Shown here one piece after another: positions 19,622 through 29,690 of a DNA stretch of 64,000 nucleotides. Position numbers and translations under genes: made by a program. Each line of letters opens with the position of its first letter. Position 1 is the first letter of the stretch. Location of the stretch: the NCBI GenBank assembly GCA_003559095.1, contig PWMW01000264.1:29065-93064 (forward strand), in the 5' to 3' direction. Source of the DNA: Clostridiales bacterium. GTDB taxonomy: Bacteria; Bacillota; Limnochordia; Darwinibacteriales; B1SED10-159. Below the pieces are notes generated by a model that had not been told where the DNA came from, did no database searches, and saw only the letters and a program-made list of their open reading frames with translations.

Positions 19622-20989
19622 CTACGAAAGATGCCTCGCTGCATGCAGGTAAATGCTGCACTCCAACCGCTTTTTTTCCATGGTGCACGCTGCAGAATAG
19701 GGTTCAAGTAAGGACTCATTAAAGGCCAGGTTGTTCGCATGGCAGCCGCCACTGCAGTAATATTTGGCCCAGCACCCCTGGCAGGTGGGCTTGTTCAGTA
19801 CATGACTATCTTGGAAGGTATGAACGAGGTCCAGATTGTCCACCCCACTGCTTACGTGTCCCAAGCGGTATTGCGGCTGCCCCACGAACTGGTGGCAGGG
19901 GAACAACGAACCATCAGGATCCACGGCCAGATACTCTCCGCCCGCTCCACAGCCAGAGATACGTTTGTAGAGGCAGGGCCCCTTTTTCAACTCCATTTGG
20001 AAATGGAAGAAGTTGAACTCCGAATCTGTTCCCTGGCGGGCCAGCATGGCAGCGGCCAAACGATCATACTCCTGTAAAATGTGAGGCAGCTGCTTTGTGG
20101 TTAAGGCCCACTCTGCAGACTCTGGGCCCACCACGGGTTCCATGGACACTTGGTCAAACCCCAAATCGGCCATGTGCAGGATATCATCTACGAAGTCCAC
20201 GTTCCAACCCGTGAATGTACCGCGCACGTAATAGCTCTTGCCTGCCCGCTCTTGGACGAAACGCTGGTAGTTCGGGACAATGGTATCATAGACAGAACCG
20301 CGCCCGTTCAGTGTGGACCGGGCAAAGTCGTTGACGGTGCGCCGTCCATCGAGACTCAAGACAACATTGTACATGTGCTCATTAAGGAACGCGCCTACTT
20401 CTGGGGTCAGTAGAACACCGTTGGTGGTGAGAGTGAAGCGTAGGTCTTTGCCCATTTGGGCGGCCCGTCTTTGGCCATACTTAACAGTTTCTTGGACCAC
20501 ATGCCAGTTCAATAGCGGCTCACCGCCGAAAAAGTCTACTTCACACTGCCGCCGCGATCCAGAGGCGGCCAGGAGAAAGTCAATGGCTTGACGGGCTACC
20601 TCCAGCGACATCAATTGGCGTTCACCGCCAAAATCGCCAGTCTCAGCAAAGCAGTATTTGCAGCGGAGATTGCAGTCGTGGGCCACATTGAGACAGAGAG
20701 CCTTAACCACATGGGGCGGACGGTCAGGAACGGCGGTCAGGTCCGGGGAAAACAGCAGGCCTTCCTGGATCAACTGCTGAATATCCTGCCCAGCGCTGAG
20801 CAGGTCACGTTCGTCGTACGGCAAATCCAGAGAACGGATGTCGTCGTCGTGAAACATTTCTCCACGATCTTTCAGGGCATCTATGAGAGCGGCCGCGGGG
20901 GCATCCACCACGTGAATTGCTCCCGAATTACCGTCCACAACAAAATGGTGGTTGTCTTTAGCGAAACTATGGACACAGCGGACATTCAT
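19622..20989 (-). CDS. radical SAM/SPASM SCIFF peptide maturase (thioether cross-linking)
   Basis: ALCLNVAHDCNLRCKYCFAETGDFGGERQLM (CxxxCxxC), CGAGGEYLAVDPDGSLFPCHQFVGQ, CQGCWAKYYCSGGCHANN; adjacent to SCIFF precursor. Confidence 0.95.
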   Translation of the reverse strand: MNVRCVHSFAKDNHHFVVDGNSGAIHVVDAPAAALIDALKDRGEMFHDDDIRSLDLPYDERDLLSAGQDIQQLIQEGLLFSPDLTAVPDRPPHVVKALCLNVAHDCNLRCKYCFAETGDFGGERQLMSLEVARQAIDFLLAASGSRRQCEVDFFGGEPLLNWHVVQETVKYGQRRAAQMGKDLRFTLTTNGVLLTPEVGAFLNEHMYNVVLSLDGRRTVNDFARSTLNGRGSVYDTIVPNYQRFVQERAGKSYYVRGTFTGWNVDFVDDILHMADLGFDQVSMEPVVGPESAEWALTTKQLPHILQEYDRLAAAMLARQGTDSEFNFFHFQMELKKGPCLYKRISGCGAGGEYLAVDPDGSLFPCHQFVGQPQYRLGHVSSGVDNLDLVHTFQDSHVLNKPTCQGCWAKYYCSGGCHANNLAFNESLLEPYSAACTMEKKRLECSIYLHAARHLS

Positions 20990-21024
20990 GGATTCTTGGC
21001 CTCCAGATCACCTTCGATTTGGTC

Positions 21025-21051
21025 AAAAAAAGCAACCTCAGACGAGGTTGC
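21025..21051 (-). terminator. intrinsic terminator between SCIFF precursor and maturase
   Basis: Minus GCAACCTC-GTCT-GAGGTTGC-TTTTTTT. Confidence 0.85.
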
Positions 21052-21059
21052 GGCCACAG

Positions 21060-21200
21060 TTACTGCTGCTCGCATGCTTGATTCCCGACAGTACAAGAAG
21101 TCTTACATGCTGATTGGCAGGATGTTTGGCATTCTCCACAGCCGCCGCTTTGTACGGTGTCTGCCAGGGAAAAGCCGGTCAATGTTTGGATATGTTTCAA
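21060..21200 (-). CDS. SCIFF six-cysteine RiPP (ranthipeptide) precursor
   Basis: TTG start after GAGGTGGAG; MKHIQTLTGFSLADTVQSGGCGECQTSCQSACKTSCTVGNQACEQQ, 46 aa, six Cys, canonical SCIFF pattern. Confidence 0.95.
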   Translation of the reverse strand: MKHIQTLTGFSLADTVQSGGCGECQTSCQSACKTSCTVGNQACEQQ

Positions 21201-21385
21201 CGTCTCCACCTCGCTTATTGAAGCATTGAACTGTTGGCTTTTTTGATTATACCATATGTTGACTGCTGCGGTAAAGTAGCTGGACCAGCCCTCTCCCCTG
21301 GCCCGTCGCCACTGACCAGTCCCCATCATGACCACAGGGCCGGAACAGGCCGAATCCTGCGTGGGATCCGGCCTGCTTGTTGGTT

Positions 21386-21748
21386 TTACATGTTGCGGGT
21401 CGTGACAAGATTAGCGCCCGTATCGAGAATGTTCTCGATGACGACGTCACCCATTTTCACCGGTGCTGTTAAGCGAACTTGGGCCGTCAGCTTCATGGCA
21501 TCATGCAGCAGAGGTTTGGGAATTGGCCGATCTGTACGTACAGGGACCAGCGGATGAATTCCTCCGGTGATGGGCACGGTCGTGGTCAGGGTTCGTTCGG
21601 GGGCGATGAACTCCTTAATGGCATAGTCTTTACCCTTGGGGCAGCGGTTGTAGCTGACCTTCTTCACATCCTGCGTGTTGGGATCAATGTCCAACTGAAC
21701 TTCGCAGCTCAATGGACATACGGTACAAATCACGTGAAATTTATCCAA
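21386..21748 (-). CDS. DUF1667 protein
   Basis: FHVICTVCPLSCEVQLDI...NRCPKGKDYAIKEFIAPERTLTTTVPI; next to FAD oxidoreductase. Confidence 0.9.
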   Translation of the reverse strand: MDKFHVICTVCPLSCEVQLDIDPNTQDVKKVSYNRCPKGKDYAIKEFIAPERTLTTTVPITGGIHPLVPVRTDRPIPKPLLHDAMKLTAQVRLTAPVKMGDVVIENILDTGANLVTTRNM

Positions 21749-23000
21749 CTGCCTTCACCTCCTGCTGAATGGAGATCGTCAGCGTGTTGCCGTCAAGTTT
21801 ATCCATGATCTTTTTCGACAGTTTCACCTGGATCATTTCGCTGGGCCTGACACTGCGCTGTTTTAGCTGGAAGAGCCCACCCACATCCAAAACGACATTA
21901 TCCTGCGGCTGCCGCACCCGGAGGAATAGACGGGCATCGCCCTGCCGATCCACTTTATGCGGGACAACGTAACGCACACCCTCACCGGCCTTGACGGTAA
22001 CGTCGGCTTGGCGAGATGCCGAGCGGCTTAGGAGCCACTGGGCGGCGGCTCGTCCTGCCAACTCTGCCTCTTGGGACACATAATCTACCACGTCATGCAC
22101 GTGCAGCACATTGCCGCAGGCGAAGACGCCTTCGATGTTTGTCATCAGCCGATGGTCCACCTTTGGGCCGCTGGTCACCGGGTCCATGATCACACCAGCC
22201 TGCAGCGACAGTTCGTTCTCAGGGATCAAGCCCACTGATAAAAGCAGGGTATCGCAGGATAGATACTGTTCGGTGCCGGCGATGGGCGTCCAGGAATCAT
22301 CCACTTGAGCAATGGTTACGCCTTCCAGGCGATCGCGACCATGGATGTTCACCACAGTAGAACTCAGATGCAGCGGAATGTTGAAGTCATGCAGGCACTG
22401 CACCACATTGCGTGTTAGACCAGCGGCGTACGGCATGATCTCCACAACGGCGTTCACTTTGGCGCCTTCGAGGGTAAAACGGCGGGCCATGATGAGGCCG
22501 ATATCGCCAGAACCAAGGATGACCACTTCTTTGCCCGGAACGTATCCGTCAATATTGACGAAGCGCTGTGCTGCTCCTGCCGTCAAAACGCCAGCAGGTC
22601 GCTGGCCGGGTATCCGCAGGGCTCCCCGGGTGCGTTCTCGGCAGCCCATACCTAGAATCACAGCACCGGCTTGAATCCGCATCATCCCCTCTTGGGAGTT
22701 CATTGCATACACAATGCGTTCTTGGGTTATTTCCAGAACCATGGTCTCCAATTGAACGTCAATATCTGCAGCTTCTACCTCGTCGATGAAGCGCTGAGCA
22801 TACTCCGGACCCGTCAGTTCTTCACGATATCGATGCAGGCCGAAGCCGTGGTGAATGCACTGCTGCAAAATACCGCCTAACTCCACGTTGCGTTCCAGGA
22901 TTATGACAGACTCCACACCGGCTTCCTTGGCAGCTAGGGCCGCTGCCAACCCAGCAGGGCCGCCGCCGATGACAACAACATCTGCACTGATGGTTTTCAT
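21741..23000 (-). CDS. NAD(P)/FAD-dependent oxidoreductase (GlpA/DUF1667-associated)
   Basis: MKTISADVVVIGGGPAGLAAALAAKEAGVESVIILERN; overlaps neighbours. Confidence 0.92.
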   Translation of the reverse strand: MKTISADVVVIGGGPAGLAAALAAKEAGVESVIILERNVELGGILQQCIHHGFGLHRYREELTGPEYAQRFIDEVEAADIDVQLETMVLEITQERIVYAMNSQEGMMRIQAGAVILGMGCRERTRGALRIPGQRPAGVLTAGAAQRFVNIDGYVPGKEVVILGSGDIGLIMARRFTLEGAKVNAVVEIMPYAAGLTRNVVQCLHDFNIPLHLSSTVVNIHGRDRLEGVTIAQVDDSWTPIAGTEQYLSCDTLLLSVGLIPENELSLQAGVIMDPVTSGPKVDHRLMTNIEGVFACGNVLHVHDVVDYVSQEAELAGRAAAQWLLSRSASRQADVTVKAGEGVRYVVPHKVDRQGDARLFLRVRQPQDNVVLDVGGLFQLKQRSVRPSEMIQVKLSKKIMDKLDGNTLTISIQQEVKAVG

Positions 23001-24469
23001 TGCACAACCTCCTCGAGCAAGTAATCTTTGGCCTTTGCCTTGATTTGGTACGTCTTGCCGCCTCGTTTGGTAACAGATTGCACGGGAATGTCGAGCTCCC
23101 GGGCGAGAATTTGAATTACCAAGGGCATGCAGAATCCTCCCTGGCATCGTCCTGCCCCAGCTCGTACCCGGAACTTGATTCCGTCTAGTGTTCGCGCACC
23201 TCGGTGGATGGCGTCGACGATTTCGGCCTCGGTTACCGTTTCACAGCGGCAGATGATCCGCCCGAAGCGGGGATCCTTTGCCACCAGTTCCGCTTGTTCT
23301 TCTCGGGAAAGCATGTGGAATCGTACTAAGGGTTTTCGTTTGGACTGGAAGCTTTCTTTGGGTGCCAGTTCCAAACCTGCTTCTTCCAGAAGCTTAACTG
23401 CATCTAGGGCAATGGCCGGCGCCGCGGTAAGACCCGGGCTTTCCATGCCGGCCACGTGAACCAGCTTGTTGTTCACCGGTGACGGTTCCAAAATGAAGTC
23501 GCCGCGATCCGACGCGGCCCGCACTCCAGCGAAGGGTGCTATGACTTTGGAAGGGTCAATGCCGTCTACAAGGGATTTCACCCCGCTGAAAATACGCTGG
23601 AAGCCATCCATGGTGGTGGCCAGATCATCCCGCTCTTCAATATTATCGCCCGTAGGGCCGATCATAAGATTGCCGTCCACCGTCGGGATGACTAGGATAC
23701 CCTTCGTCAGTTTGTTCGGTACGGGAAAAATTGTCCGGGAAACCACGGAGCCAGCGGTCTTGTCCATCAGGTATTCTTCGCCTTTGCGGGGAGCAATGAC
23801 AAAGGATGTGTCGTCCACCATTTGGGCGATCTTGTCAGCGAACAATCCGGCAGCATTCACAACATAGTGGGCTTGAACCGTTCCGCTGGTAGTGCTAATT
23901 TGGAACTTGGAGCCGTCCCAATGGATGTCCTGAACAGCGGCTTCCGTCAGCAACTGGGCGCCGTTATCCAGTGCGTTTTCCATTAACGCGGCTGCCAATT
24001 CGAATGGTGCCACAACACCACCGCTGGGCGCCTCGAGGGCAGCTTTCGTGTCCGGCGACAAATTTGGTTCCAACGCGAGCGCCTCTTCGCGGCTGAGCAG
24101 TCGAACTCCGGGAACATTGTTTTCTTCACCGCGGCGCAGGTATTCTTCAAGAATCGCCACTTCCTCTTCATCGCGAGCGACCATAAAAATGCCGTTTTGC
24201 CGAAAGTTTACGTCCAGCTCAGCGCAAAGCTGCGGGTAAAGGCCGTTGCCGGCCACACAGTATTTCGCCTTTTTGCTGCCTGGTTGGTCGTGAAATCCTG
24301 CATGCACAATACCGCTGTTGGCCTTGGTCGTCCCCCAACCCACTTCCGCTTCCTTTTCAATCAAGAGCGACGAGAGCTTATAGCGGGACAACTCGCGGAT
24401 CACAGCAGTCCCCATGATTCCACCGCCAATGACGGCAACATCCACTACATAGTTGTTTTCCATGTTCAT
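22997..24469 (-). CDS. FAD-dependent glycerol-3-phosphate dehydrogenase-like protein with BFD-type [2Fe-2S] C-terminus
   Basis: VDVAVIGGGIMGTAVIRELSRYKLSSLLIEKEAEVGWGTTKANSGIVHAGFH; C-terminal RIICRCETVTEAEIVDAIHR...GRCQGGFC. Confidence 0.9.
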   Translation of the reverse strand: MNMENNYVVDVAVIGGGIMGTAVIRELSRYKLSSLLIEKEAEVGWGTTKANSGIVHAGFHDQPGSKKAKYCVAGNGLYPQLCAELDVNFRQNGIFMVARDEEEVAILEEYLRRGEENNVPGVRLLSREEALALEPNLSPDTKAALEAPSGGVVAPFELAAALMENALDNGAQLLTEAAVQDIHWDGSKFQISTTSGTVQAHYVVNAAGLFADKIAQMVDDTSFVIAPRKGEEYLMDKTAGSVVSRTIFPVPNKLTKGILVIPTVDGNLMIGPTGDNIEERDDLATTMDGFQRIFSGVKSLVDGIDPSKVIAPFAGVRAASDRGDFILEPSPVNNKLVHVAGMESPGLTAAPAIALDAVKLLEEAGLELAPKESFQSKRKPLVRFHMLSREEQAELVAKDPRFGRIICRCETVTEAEIVDAIHRGARTLDGIKFRVRAGAGRCQGGFCMPLVIQILARELDIPVQSVTKRGGKTYQIKAKAKDYLLEEVVQ

Positions 24470-24497
24470 TCCCTCCAGTCAAAGTATCGGTGACACA

Positions 24498-24547
24498 AAA
24501 AGAGCCCTATTCGAGGGTGTAGAAAACACACCTTCCGAATAGGACTC
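24498..24547 (-). terminator. long terminator hairpin in leader of the GlpA-like operon
   Basis: Minus GAGTCCTATTCGGAAGGTGT-GTTTTCT-ACACCCTCGAATAGGGCTC-TTTTT. Confidence 0.7.
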
Positions 24548-24675
24548 CTCTCAGGTCTCTTGCCCTTTCAGAAAATCGGTCATCAAGATGATGGATTTTG
24601 CTGCTTAAGCAGCGGATCGCTGCGAAATGATGTGTTCCACCCTGCCACTCTGGTGGACCAGGTCATGCAAAATTC

Positions 24676-25686
24676 CTACGCTGGCTTTTCACCATTCTTA
24701 CCGGTGAGCAGATGACAAGCCGCATAGTGATTGTCAGCTACCTCCAGCCACGCTGGTTCCTTAACTTTACAGATATCCATGGCTTTCGGACAGCGGGTGT
24801 GGAAGCGACAGCCAGCCGGTGGATTGATGGGACTGGGAACATCACCTTTGAGGATGACGCGTTCCTTTTTCACTGTGGGATCGGCCACCGGAATCGCCGA
24901 CAACAGTGCCTGCGTGTATGGATGCTGTGGTGAATCATAGAGGTCCTTCTTATGCGCCAACTCCATGATCTTGCCCAAATACATAACCGCCACACGGTCG
25001 GAAATGTGCTTGACAACACTCAGGTCATGGGCGATGAACAGATAGGTCAAATCAAACTCTGCCTGCAGGTCCTGCAGAAGGTTGACCACCTGAGCCTGAA
25101 TAGATACGTCCAGAGCTGACACCGGTTCATCACAAACAATAAGCTTTGGGTTTACGGCCAGAGCCCGGGCAACGCCGATGCGCTGCCGTTGGCCCCCAGA
25201 GAATTCGTGGGGGAACCGGCGAGCGTGAAAGGCACTCAAACCTACAACTTCCAGCAGTTCCCGTACCCGCTTTTCCCGGTCTTTGCCTTTGGCCAGTTTG
25301 TGGATGTACAGGGGTTCGCCGATTATGTCACCTACGGTCATGCGGGGATTCAGTGATGCATAGGGGTCCTGGAAGATGATCTGGATGTCCTTACGCAGTT
25401 CCCGCATCTGGTCCTTGCCCAACTCAAGAATGTTGCGGTTCTCAAAGTTGATCACACCGGATGTGGCATCAATAAGGCGCAGAATCATCCGGCCGGTGGT
25501 GGATTTCCCGCAGCCGCTCTCGCCCACGAGGCCTAAGGTCTCACCACGATGAACATCGAAGTTGATTCCGTCCACGGCCTGCACCGCGCCTACCTGCTTG
25601 GAGAAGATAATACCCTTGGTGATTGGGAAGTGTTTGACTAGGTCCCTAACTTCCAAAAGCTTTTCGGATTTGCGTGCTGCACTCAC
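24676..25686 (-). CDS. oligopeptide/dipeptide ABC transporter ATP-binding protein (OppF-like)
   Basis: [68 protein letters not shown]-terminal Cys motif. Confidence 0.94.
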   Translation of the reverse strand: MSAARKSEKLLEVRDLVKHFPITKGIIFSKQVGAVQAVDGINFDVHRGETLGLVGESGCGKSTTGRMILRLIDATSGVINFENRNILELGKDQMRELRKDIQIIFQDPYASLNPRMTVGDIIGEPLYIHKLAKGKDREKRVRELLEVVGLSAFHARRFPHEFSGGQRQRIGVARALAVNPKLIVCDEPVSALDVSIQAQVVNLLQDLQAEFDLTYLFIAHDLSVVKHISDRVAVMYLGKIMELAHKKDLYDSPQHPYTQALLSAIPVADPTVKKERVILKGDVPSPINPPAGCRFHTRCPKAMDICKVKEPAWLEVADNHYAACHLLTGKNGEKPA

Positions 25687-26685
25687 CTAGCCCACCTCCT
25701 TTTGGTTCTCTTGGTAATCCACCGCTCGCCAGCAGGCAGAGTAGTGGTTCTTACCGACCTCAAAGAGAGGCGGTTTCTTTGCTTCACACAATTCCTTGGC
25801 GTACGGACAGCGTGGATGAAAGCCACAACCCTCGGGGAAGTTGCCCGGCGTCGGTACAGAACCAGGAATGGCCTGCAGACGCTCTTGGTCACCATCCAAA
25901 CGGGGAATGGATCCTAGAAGACCCAGCGTATATGGGTGCTGAGGATCAGCAAATACGGTCTCCGTATCGGCATACTCGACAATCTTGCCGGTGTACATGA
26001 CAGCTACATTTTCCACCAACTCAGCGATGACACCCAAGTCATGGGTAATTAACATGATGGCCGTATCAAACTCTTCCCGCAGATTCCGCATCAGATCCAG
26101 GATCTGCGCCTGAATGGTCACGTCCAATGCTGTGGTTGGTTCGTCAGCAATCAGAAGCTTTGGATTACAGGACAAAGCCATGGCAATCATGACACGCTGG
26201 CGCATTCCACCGGACAGCTGATGGGGATATTCATCCACACGCTGTTCTGGCGATGGGATGCCCACCAATGTCAGCATATCGATGGCTTTTTTCTTGGCTG
26301 CTCTACGGTCCAACTTCTGATGCAGGATGATGGCCTCCATGATCTGATCTCCGATAGTAAATACGGGATTCAGAGACGTCATGGGCTCCTGGAAGATCAT
26401 GGAGATGTCATTGCCGCGAATTTTTCGCATCTCACCCTCGGAAAGCTTCGTGAGGTCCTTTCCCTCGAAGGTAATTGAACCTTCTACGATCTTCCCGGGA
26501 GGTGTTGGAATAAGACGCATAACGGACAGGGAGGTTACACTCTTACCTGAACCAGATTCCCCTACGATTCCGATCGTTCCACCTTTTTCCAATTCGAAGC
26601 TGATCCCATCCACAGCGGGAACCACTCCGTCCTCCGTATAAAAGTAAGTCTTGAGGCCTTTGACAGACAACAATGGTTGTGCCAT
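25687..26685 (-). CDS. oligopeptide/dipeptide ABC transporter ATP-binding protein (OppD-like)
   Basis: [55 protein letters not shown]. Confidence 0.94.
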   Translation of the reverse strand: MAQPLLSVKGLKTYFYTEDGVVPAVDGISFELEKGGTIGIVGESGSGKSVTSLSVMRLIPTPPGKIVEGSITFEGKDLTKLSEGEMRKIRGNDISMIFQEPMTSLNPVFTIGDQIMEAIILHQKLDRRAAKKKAIDMLTLVGIPSPEQRVDEYPHQLSGGMRQRVMIAMALSCNPKLLIADEPTTALDVTIQAQILDLMRNLREEFDTAIMLITHDLGVIAELVENVAVMYTGKIVEYADTETVFADPQHPYTLGLLGSIPRLDGDQERLQAIPGSVPTPGNFPEGCGFHPRCPYAKELCEAKKPPLFEVGKNHYSACWRAVDYQENQKEVG

Positions 26686-26779
26686 AGTACCCCTCCCTCC
26701 CTTTGCTACCTTTTTCGAGAACTACATCATAGAAGTATTCTCGTTTTCCCCATAATTCCCTGCAAAAAAGGTTATAAAT

Positions 26780-26966
26780 AAAACGTTATCTTAAGCCCGC
26801 TCCAGCAAAGTCAGCGCTGTAAGGACTGATGGCTGTTTCGCGCCGGCTGCGCTGGGACCCCTTATACATACTTTCGCTGCCGAGAACTCGGGTTGAGGGT
26901 ACCGCGTTCGACGCTATGCCCAAGGCCTATGACGCTCGGGCTAGGAATACGATTTCTCCCAGACCT
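26780..26966 (-). ncRNA. candidate structured RNA or 5' leader upstream of oppD
   Basis: Minus TATAAT -10 at plus 26972-26977; no credible ORF; CCGAG-TT-CTCGG and GCGC-AGCCG-GCGC hairpins; possible CTGGGA/TCCCAG long-range pairing. Confidence 0.3.
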
Positions 26967-27073
26967 GCTTTATTATACAACAAAATCCGCAGTAAGAAAA
27001 GGAAAGAATGAGTGAAAACACCAATCAGCCCCATCCTCCAGATTGCGGAACATCTATCGGTGGCCGTCTTCTG

Positions 27074-28108
27074 TCAAAGCCGTTGTTTTAAGCCTGGCGA
27101 CGGTGTGATGCCGGGAATTCTTCCCCGCTTGGCCACGGGGCGGCCTTCAACTTCCTTAATGTCCATGGTCATATCAATGGGAGAGGCAGCGGAGATGAAA
27201 CTTCCTACCCCAAAAGCATCGGCTCCGGCTTCGCTCAGTTCAGTGACGCGCTGCGGATCCAAGCCGCCGGATGCGAAAATCCGAACATGGGAGTAACCAG
27301 CTAGATCCAACTTGGCCCGCAGTTCACGGACCAGGCCCGGGGTGACACCGCCCCGTTCGCCCGGCGTATCCACGCGAATCCCCCGCAGATCGTCACCTAA
27401 GGCCTCGGCAACTCGCAGGGACTCCTCTACTTCATCTTTGAACGTATCGATGAGGATGGTGCGGGGAGTGGAGGCAGGCATTATCCGGTTGTAGACCTTG
27501 GCGGCCTGTACCGTGTCACCGGCGATCATAAACAAGGCATGGGGAACGGTTCCCACGGGCTCTTTCCCTGCCAGTTTCGCTCCGAGGATGCACGCTGCCC
27601 CGTCGGCGCCCCCGATGATAGCTGCTCGTTCCATCACTGGGGCCACAGCGGGATGGACATGGCGTGCTCCAAAGGCAAAGACAGGTTTTCCTTGGGCCGA
27701 CTGCTTGATGGTCCGGGCCGCGGTGGCCCAGCCGCTGGAACTGGCCAGAATACCCAAAATAGCGGTCTCGTAAATGCCAAAGTCACCATAGGCCCCTTTG
27801 ATGCGAAGTACGCATTGTTTGGCCTGAAACGGCTCGCCTTCGTCCAGCGCCCATACCTCCAAGTTTTGGTCCTGCAGCAGTCGGACAACCTCTTCTGTGC
27901 CTGCAAAGATGCCATCTTTGCGTCCAAATATCTCGGCAGTTACAACCGTCTTGTCTAAATCCATTTCGTGAAGAACTTCATTGGTGTTCACAAAGTAGAC
28001 ATCTGTGGTTAATCCGGCTCGAATCTCTTCTGCGGACGCCGAGAACATGACCCTAGGGCCTACTTTGAAATCCGCAGCATCTTGGGCGGTTTGCATCTTT
28101 TTGATCAA
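27074..28108 (-). CDS. nicotinate phosphoribosyltransferase
   Basis: TDVYFVNTNEVLHE...FGARHVHPAVAPVMERAAIIGGADGAACILGAKLAGKEPVGTVPHALFMIAGD; TTG start after GAGAGGAG. Confidence 0.9.
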   Translation of the reverse strand: MIKKMQTAQDAADFKVGPRVMFSASAEEIRAGLTTDVYFVNTNEVLHEMDLDKTVVTAEIFGRKDGIFAGTEEVVRLLQDQNLEVWALDEGEPFQAKQCVLRIKGAYGDFGIYETAILGILASSSGWATAARTIKQSAQGKPVFAFGARHVHPAVAPVMERAAIIGGADGAACILGAKLAGKEPVGTVPHALFMIAGDTVQAAKVYNRIMPASTPRTILIDTFKDEVEESLRVAEALGDDLRGIRVDTPGERGGVTPGLVRELRAKLDLAGYSHVRIFASGGLDPQRVTELSEAGADAFGVGSFISAASPIDMTMDIKEVEGRPVAKRGRIPGITPSPGLKQRL

Positions 28109-28129
28109 TGAACTTGCTCCTCTCAAGGT

Positions 28130-28705
28130 TCACCATGTTTCAGGGTAGATACTTTGGTAGAACTCCCATGTGTAAAACACGCGGCGCAGGTAGCGACGGG
28201 TCTCCGCGTAGGGAATCTCCTGCAGCGAGGCCATAGTCCCATCCCACGTTCCGTTCTCCAACCAACGGCGCACATTGCCTTGACCTGCATTGTACGCGGC
28301 CAGCCAACTGGCCGCTGTGGGAAGCTGGGTCCGCAGGTAATGAAGATACCACGTGCCCAAGGCAATGTTCACTGCAGGATCGAACACGTCGTCATGTTCT
28401 ATGGGGTGGTGCAGCTGGGTGGCTACCCAATCTGCCGTCTGCGGCATCAACTGCATCAGACCTTGGGCTCCGCGAGGTGAGACGGCGTCAGGCCGGAAAC
28501 TGCTTTCCACAGCGATCACAGCTGTAACGAGATATGGATCCAACGCCCAGAGATTGGCGTGATATCCGATTAGGTCTTCATAATACAACGGGAATGCTCG
28601 TTGGAGCAAGGGCTGCATACTGCAGCCGGTGGCTGTAACTAGGAGAAGAATGCCGAGGACGAACCTCTGCAGATAGGTGGCCATCACCCCCTTCACTCCC
28701 CTCAA
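28130..28705 (-). CDS. SLT-domain lytic transglycosylase lipoprotein
   Basis: Lipobox [63 protein letters not shown]; exact start uncertain. Confidence 0.92.
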   Translation of the reverse strand: MRGVKGVMATYLQRFVLGILLLVTATGCSMQPLLQRAFPLYYEDLIGYHANLWALDPYLVTAVIAVESSFRPDAVSPRGAQGLMQLMPQTADWVATQLHHPIEHDDVFDPAVNIALGTWYLHYLRTQLPTAASWLAAYNAGQGNVRRWLENGTWDGTMASLQEIPYAETRRYLRRVFYTWEFYQSIYPETW

Positions 28706-29073
28706 CGTCTGGATCGTAGATGCTTGAGAATCAGTTGTCCGCCAGCGACGTTGGTGGCCACTGGAACATTGTGAACATCGCAGACCCGCAGCAGTGCAGT
28801 AATATCCGGTTCGTGAGGCTGGGCTGTCAATGGATCCCGCAGAAAGATCACAGCGGCAATATGCCCGGTGGCCACCTGGGACCCGATCATCTGGTCACCG
28901 CCGTACGGGCCCGACAAAACCCGCTCCACAGCAAGACTCGTAGCTGCGGCAATGCGCGTACCTGTGGTGCCAGTGGCTACCAACTGCCAATTCGCCAAAA
29001 GGCTCTCATGCTCTTGCACGAACTGAACCATGGTGTCTTTTTGCTTATCATGAGCGATTAAGGCGATTTTCAC
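28702..29073 (-). CDS. mgsA: methylglyoxal synthase
   Basis: [23 protein letters not shown]...ATGTTG...[40 protein letters not shown]. Confidence 0.95.
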   Translation of the reverse strand: MKIALIAHDKQKDTMVQFVQEHESLLANWQLVATGTTGTRIAAATSLAVERVLSGPYGGDQMIGSQVATGHIAAVIFLRDPLTAQPHEPDITALLRVCDVHNVPVATNVAGGQLILKHLRSRR

Positions 29074-29644
29074 AAATGTCCCTCCAAAGCCCGCGGATTT
29101 GCGCATACGTTCGGTCCAAGGAACCCGAGTTGTCGATGACGGCATCAGCCAGGGCCACCTTCTTATCCAGCGGCCATTGACTGGCAATCCGCCGCTGCGC
29201 CTCTTCTGCTGTCAGCCCATCGCGCTCCCGCAAGCGATGCAGTTGCGTCTGGGGATCCACATACACTACCCAAATCGGCGTTAGAAATGTTTGGCAGCCG
29301 CTCTCAAACAGAAGTGGAACGTCAGCCACAACCGTACAGCCGTGTTTCTCCAACCGTTCTCCGTCATGTTGCAGCTGGGCGATGACCAGTGGATGGATAA
29401 TGGCCTCTAACTGTCCCTTGCGTTCCGCATCGGAGAATATGATGCTCGCAAGTCGTTTGCGGTCTAGGGAATCACCGTCCACCACCTCGGGAAAGGCGGC
29501 GGCCACCTGCTCAAAGCCAGCGGTCCCAGGGGCAATGACAGTCCGGGCGTACGCATCGGCATCCAGCACGCAGGCACCCAGAGAACGCAGGTACTGACTG
29601 ACTGTGGATTTTCCTGTGGCAATGCCGCCTGTTAAGCCGATCAC
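29048..29644 (-). CDS. coaE: dephospho-CoA kinase
   Basis: [40 protein letters not shown]. Confidence 0.95.
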   Translation of the reverse strand: MIGLTGGIATGKSTVSQYLRSLGACVLDADAYARTVIAPGTAGFEQVAAAFPEVVDGDSLDRKRLASIIFSDAERKGQLEAIIHPLVIAQLQHDGERLEKHGCTVVADVPLLFESGCQTFLTPIWVVYVDPQTQLHRLRERDGLTAEEAQRRIASQWPLDKKVALADAVIDNSGSLDRTYAQIRGLWRDICENRLNRS

Positions 29645-29690
29645 GGGATCACATCCCCTTCCGTCTCGTTCAAACTACCGCGGCCCTTGG

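Noticed and set aside
26890-26915. GGTACCGCG on the plus strand resembling a T-box core
   Set aside because: The full AGGGTGGNACCGCG context, the following terminator and a downstream aminoacyl or biosynthetic gene on that strand are all missing.
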